A DNA stretch of 9,667 nt from Cytophagales bacterium (GTDB lineage Bacteria; Bacteroidota; Bacteroidia; Cytophagales; MED-G16): positions 1 to 9,667 of the forward strand of contig JAPYTU010000056.1 in assembly GCA_029940715.1 (NCBI GenBank). Direction: 5' to 3'. The translations under genes and the position numbers were made by a program. Positions within the stretch are counted from its first letter, which is position 1. The number at the start of each line of letters is the position of its first letter. This document shows, in pieces, positions 7,636-9,667 of this stretch. The notes under the pieces were generated by a model. It was not told the DNA's origin, did no database searches, and saw only the letters and a program-made list of their open reading frames with translations.

Positions 7636-7659
7636 TTTATTTCTTAAGTTAAGAATAAA
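7636..7659. repeat. Palindrome in the gap before the GH109-type gene
   Basis: The 15-base sequence TTCTTAAGTTAAGAA (7641-7655) is a perfect inverted repeat around G7648. With a single bulged T at 7640 the dyad extends to TTTA...TAAA (7636-7659). It sits about 20-40 bases before the ATG of the GH109-type gene, in the only sizeable gap (73 bases, 7619-7691) within the operon. The loop is too short and no U-run follows, so it does not look like an intrinsic terminator. An operator-like dyad or an mRNA processing site is possible. Chance is also possible, given the AT-rich DNA. Confidence 0.4.
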
Positions 7660-7691
7660 AAATATAAACTAAGAATTGAATCTAAAAGAAA

Positions 7692-8843
7692 TTATTTTAT
7701 TGAAAAATTAAATGTAGTTTTAGAAGTATATAGATCATTAGGCTCCAACATCACTGAAGGAAATTCTTTATTATTTGGAGAATTAGGATAGTGCTGAGTT
7801 TCAAAACAAAAACCAGAACGATTCCCATAATAACCTTCATCCCTTCTTGGTAGTGTTCCATCTAAAAAATTTCCTGAATAGAATTGCATTCCAGGTTCAT
7901 CAGAATAGACCTCTAGAAATCTTCCACTTCTAGAATGGTATGCAGCAGCAACAAATCTCATAGTACCATAATCATTAAGTACCCAACAGTGATCATACCC
8001 ATTTCCAATAATAAGTTGTTCGTTTTCAAGATTAATATCTTTTCCTATTCTCTTAAACTCTCTAAAATCAAAAGGTGTACATTCTACATTTACAATTTCA
8101 CCAGTAGGAATAAGTGTTTCGTCAACTGGAAGAAATGCATTTGCATTAATTTTTACTTCATGATCTAAAATTGATTCTGAAAAATTTCCTGATAAATTAA
8201 AATATGAATGTTGTGTAAGGTTTATTATAGTGGATTTATCAGTAATTGCCTCATACAAAACTTCTATAGAATTCTCATTATTTAGAGTGTATATAACTCT
8301 TGTTTCTAAATTTCCAGGATAACCCTCTTCCATATCACCACTTGTATATGAAAGTATAAGAGAAGCAGAATTTTTATCTATTTGGGTAGTTGCATCCCAA
8401 ATTACCTTATCAAAACCTATATTACCTCCATGTAAATGATTTTGACCATTATTTCGAGCTAAATTATATTCTTTCCCGCTTATGCTAAACTTTCCTTTAG
8501 AAATTCTATTTCCATATCTTCCAACAATAGCTCCAAAATAAGGATTTTCTTTTATATATTCTTCAAGTGAACTATATCCTAAAACAATATCTTCTAATTC
8601 TCCTAATTTATTAAATGTTTTTAAATTAGTAATAATGCCTCCATAGGTAATAATTGAAACTTTAGTTCCAATTTTATTTTCAAGAGTATACTTATGAACT
8701 ACTGTCCCATTTTTTAATGTTCCAAACTCAGTTTTATTAATTGAAATTAAAGAAGAATTTTTATTTACACCCATAGGATTTCTTAGAAAATAATAGATAC
8801 TAGTTAAAACAAGTATTAATAATAAAAAAAAATATTTTTTCAT
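7692..8843 (-). CDS. galM: Membrane-anchored aldose 1-epimerase (mutarotase)
   Basis: This 383-residue galactose-mutarotase family protein interconverts alpha and beta anomers of free aldoses. The catalytic set is complete: GRYGNRI (108-114), NHLHGG (135-140), QHSYFNL (211-217) with the general acid His212, YDHCW (283-287) with the substrate-binding Asp284, and FETQHYPNSPN (347-357) with the general base Glu348. Cytosolic GalM is about 340-350 residues. The extra N-terminus, MKKYFFLLLILVLTSIYYFL, is a positively charged start plus one hydrophobic helix. It has no lipobox Cys and no clear signal-peptidase site, so it looks like a signal anchor with the enzyme facing the periplasm. Many Bacteroidota paralogues are lipoproteins instead. 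It lies 54 bases after pntB and 73 before the GH109-type gene and is probably the first gene of the sugar-degradation set. Its job there would be to equilibrate the anomer released by the hydrolases. The sugar specificity is not determined. Confidence 0.92.
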   Translation of the reverse strand: MKKYFFLLLILVLTSIYYFLRNPMGVNKNSSLISINKTEFGTLKNGTVVHKYTLENKIGTKVSIITYGGIITNLKTFNKLGELEDIVLGYSSLEEYIKENPYFGAIVGRYGNRISKGKFSISGKEYNLARNNGQNHLHGGNIGFDKVIWDATTQIDKNSASLILSYTSGDMEEGYPGNLETRVIYTLNNENSIEVLYEAITDKSTIINLTQHSYFNLSGNFSESILDHEVKINANAFLPVDETLIPTGEIVNVECTPFDFREFKRIGKDINLENEQLIIGNGYDHCWVLNDYGTMRFVAAAYHSRSGRFLEVYSDEPGMQFYSGNFLDGTLPRRDEGYYGNRSGFCFETQHYPNSPNNKEFPSVMLEPNDLYTSKTTFNFSIK

Positions 8844-8897
8844 ATATCAATCTAAATTTATTCAAGAAAAATTCAAAATGAGATTATAAACAGAAAT

Positions 8898-9667
8898 TTA
8901 TAAAGTTTTTAATTCTGTAGATAAACGTTGAAGGCTATCCTTTGCATCACCAAAATACATTTTATTGTTGTCTCTAAAAAATAATGGATTTTGAACACCA
9001 GCATATCCAGCTGACATACTTCTTTTTAATACAACGGTTTGTTTAGCCTCCCAAACTTTAAGTATAGGCATACCAAATAACGGACTAGAGCTATCATCAA
9101 TAGCATCAGGGTTAACGACATCATTAGCACCTACAATCACTGCTACGTCTGTAGATTTAAATTCTTCATTTGCTTGTTCTAATTCTATGAGTTTTGAATA
9201 ATCAACATCAGCCTCGGCAAGCAAGACATTCATGTGTCCAGGCATTCTTCCAGCTACTGGATGTATAGCATATTTAACTTCAACATCATTAGTCTCTAAA
9301 ATTTCTTGTATTTCTTTACATAGCTTTTGTGCTTGAGCAACAGCTAATCCATACCCTGGAATTATTATAATTTTTGAAGAATAAAAAAGTTGAACTGCAA
9401 AATCTAAATCATTAATTTCTCTAATATCACCACCTTGAACTCCTTTTGAAATCTTTTTTCCAGAAGATGAAAATCCCCCAACAATAACATTAAGTAAAGA
9501 TCTGTTCATTGCTTTACACATAAGAATAGTAAGAATAGTACCTGCAGCACCAACAAGTATACCGCCAAGAAGCATAACCTTGTTATCAAAGATGATTCCC
9601 GTAAGAGCAGCAGTAAGACCTGTAAATGAATTTAAAAGAGATATAACCACTGGCATATCTGCACCAC
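8898..9667 (-). CDS. pntB: NAD(P) transhydrogenase subunit beta, C-terminal 255 residues (5' partial)
   Basis: The frame continues upstream through Gly-Ala-Asp to the window edge, so the ATG at 9656 is internal. The sequence GADMPVVISLLNSFTGL matches the conserved start of the last transmembrane helices of PntB. The full protein is usually about 460 residues, so roughly the N-terminal 200 are missing. Two membrane helices remain (about visible residues 4-26 and 30-53, ending MCKAMNRSLLNVIVGGF). Then comes the cytoplasmic NADP(H)-binding domain III, with PGYGLAVAQAQ, HPVAGRMPGHMNVLLAEADV, GANDVVNP, KRSMSAGYAGVQNPLFF and GDAK all intact. PntB works with PntA in the inner membrane, coupling proton movement to hydride transfer from NADH to NADP+. 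pntA is expected further upstream, outside the window. It runs in the same direction as galM, 54 bases away, so readthrough is possible, but a functional tie to the sugar genes is not shown. Confidence 0.95.
   Translation of the reverse strand, partial: GADMPVVISLLNSFTGLTAALTGIIFDNKVMLLGGILVGAAGTILTILMCKAMNRSLLNVIVGGFSSSGKKISKGVQGGDIREINDLDFAVQLFYSSKIIIIPGYGLAVAQAQKLCKEIQEILETNDVEVKYAIHPVAGRMPGHMNVLLAEADVDYSKLIELEQANEEFKSTDVAVIVGANDVVNPDAIDDSSSPLFGMPILKVWEAKQTVVLKRSMSAGYAGVQNPLFFRDNNKMYFGDAKDSLQRLSTELKTL

Larger units (their letters stand above)
2827..8843 (-). other. Predicted operon: exported glycan-degradation cassette
   Basis: Five - strand genes follow one another: galM, GH109-type, SASA-family esterase, Gfo/Idh/MocA oxidoreductase and DUF1080. 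Gaps are 73, 3, 14 and 2 bases. All five products carry an export or anchoring signal: one signal anchor, two Tat signals and two lipoboxes. Co-location of Gfo/Idh/MocA and DUF1080 genes is a known signature of 3-keto glycoside metabolism. I see no confident Bacteroidota promoter (TTTG then TAnnTTTG) in the 54 bases before galM. Transcription may therefore start inside or before pntB, or from a degenerate promoter. No regulator, transporter or SusC/SusD pair is in the window. Confidence 0.7.

Noticed and set aside
8883..8888. TATAAT on the - strand before galM as a promoter -10 box
   Set aside because: Bacteroidota use a TAnnTTTG-type -7 element with an upstream TTTG. No suitable partner was found at the right spacing, and TATAAT is frequent by chance in DNA this AT-rich.
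9654..9656. ATG at 9656 as the start of pntB
   Set aside because: The preceding in-frame codons give Gly-Ala-Asp, completing the conserved GADMPVVISLLNS motif; the gene is cut by the window end.
1..9667. CRISPR array, tRNA or rRNA genes, insertion sequence or phage attachment site
   Set aside because: No regularly spaced repeats, RNA gene motifs, transposase or integrase sequence, or terminal inverted repeats were seen. Almost every base is within an ordinary coding gene.

Overview
The window is about 30% GC. Start codons lack consistent Shine-Dalgarno sequences, and the genes encode exported lipoproteins and Tat-exported Gfo/Idh/MocA proteins. This gene content and base composition point to the Bacteroidota, most likely a marine-type flavobacterium. 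That assignment is inferred from protein family resemblance and composition; there is no rRNA or other phylogenetic marker here. Coding density is very high: no gap between genes exceeds 75 bases, and there are no tRNA, rRNA, CRISPR or transposase genes.

Layout. On the + strand, the left third (1-2665) is the C-terminal 887 residues of a large VPS10/sortilin-like Asp-box (BNR) repeat protein whose start lies outside the window. It is followed 8 bases later by a 46-codon two-helix membrane peptide (2674-2814). These converge, with a 12-base gap, on a - strand gene train running from the right edge. In transcription order the train is: the C-terminal half of pntB (NAD(P) transhydrogenase beta subunit, cut by the window end), a membrane-anchored aldose 1-epimerase (galM), a Tat-exported GH109-type Gfo/Idh/MocA protein, a SASA-family (sialate O-acetylesterase-like) lipoprotein, a second Tat-exported Gfo/Idh/MocA oxidoreductase, and a DUF1080 (3-keto-glycoside hydrolase family) lipoprotein. 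Gaps inside the galM-to-DUF1080 set are 73, 3, 14 and 2 bases, so it reads as one operon.

How the genes may work together. All five products of the set carry export signals, so they should act in the periplasm or on its membranes. An esterase would remove acyl decorations. A GH109-type enzyme would cleave a glycosidic bond using bound NAD. A second Gfo/Idh/MocA enzyme could oxidise a sugar hydroxyl to a 3-keto group, and the DUF1080 protein could then break the 3-keto glycoside. The mutarotase would interconvert anomers of the released sugar. This amounts to a compact glycan-breakdown cassette built on redox chemistry rather than on classical acid/base glycosidases. The family assignments are strong; the joint pathway and substrate are inference. 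No SusC/SusD pair, transporter or regulator is in view, so the uptake route and inducer are unknown.
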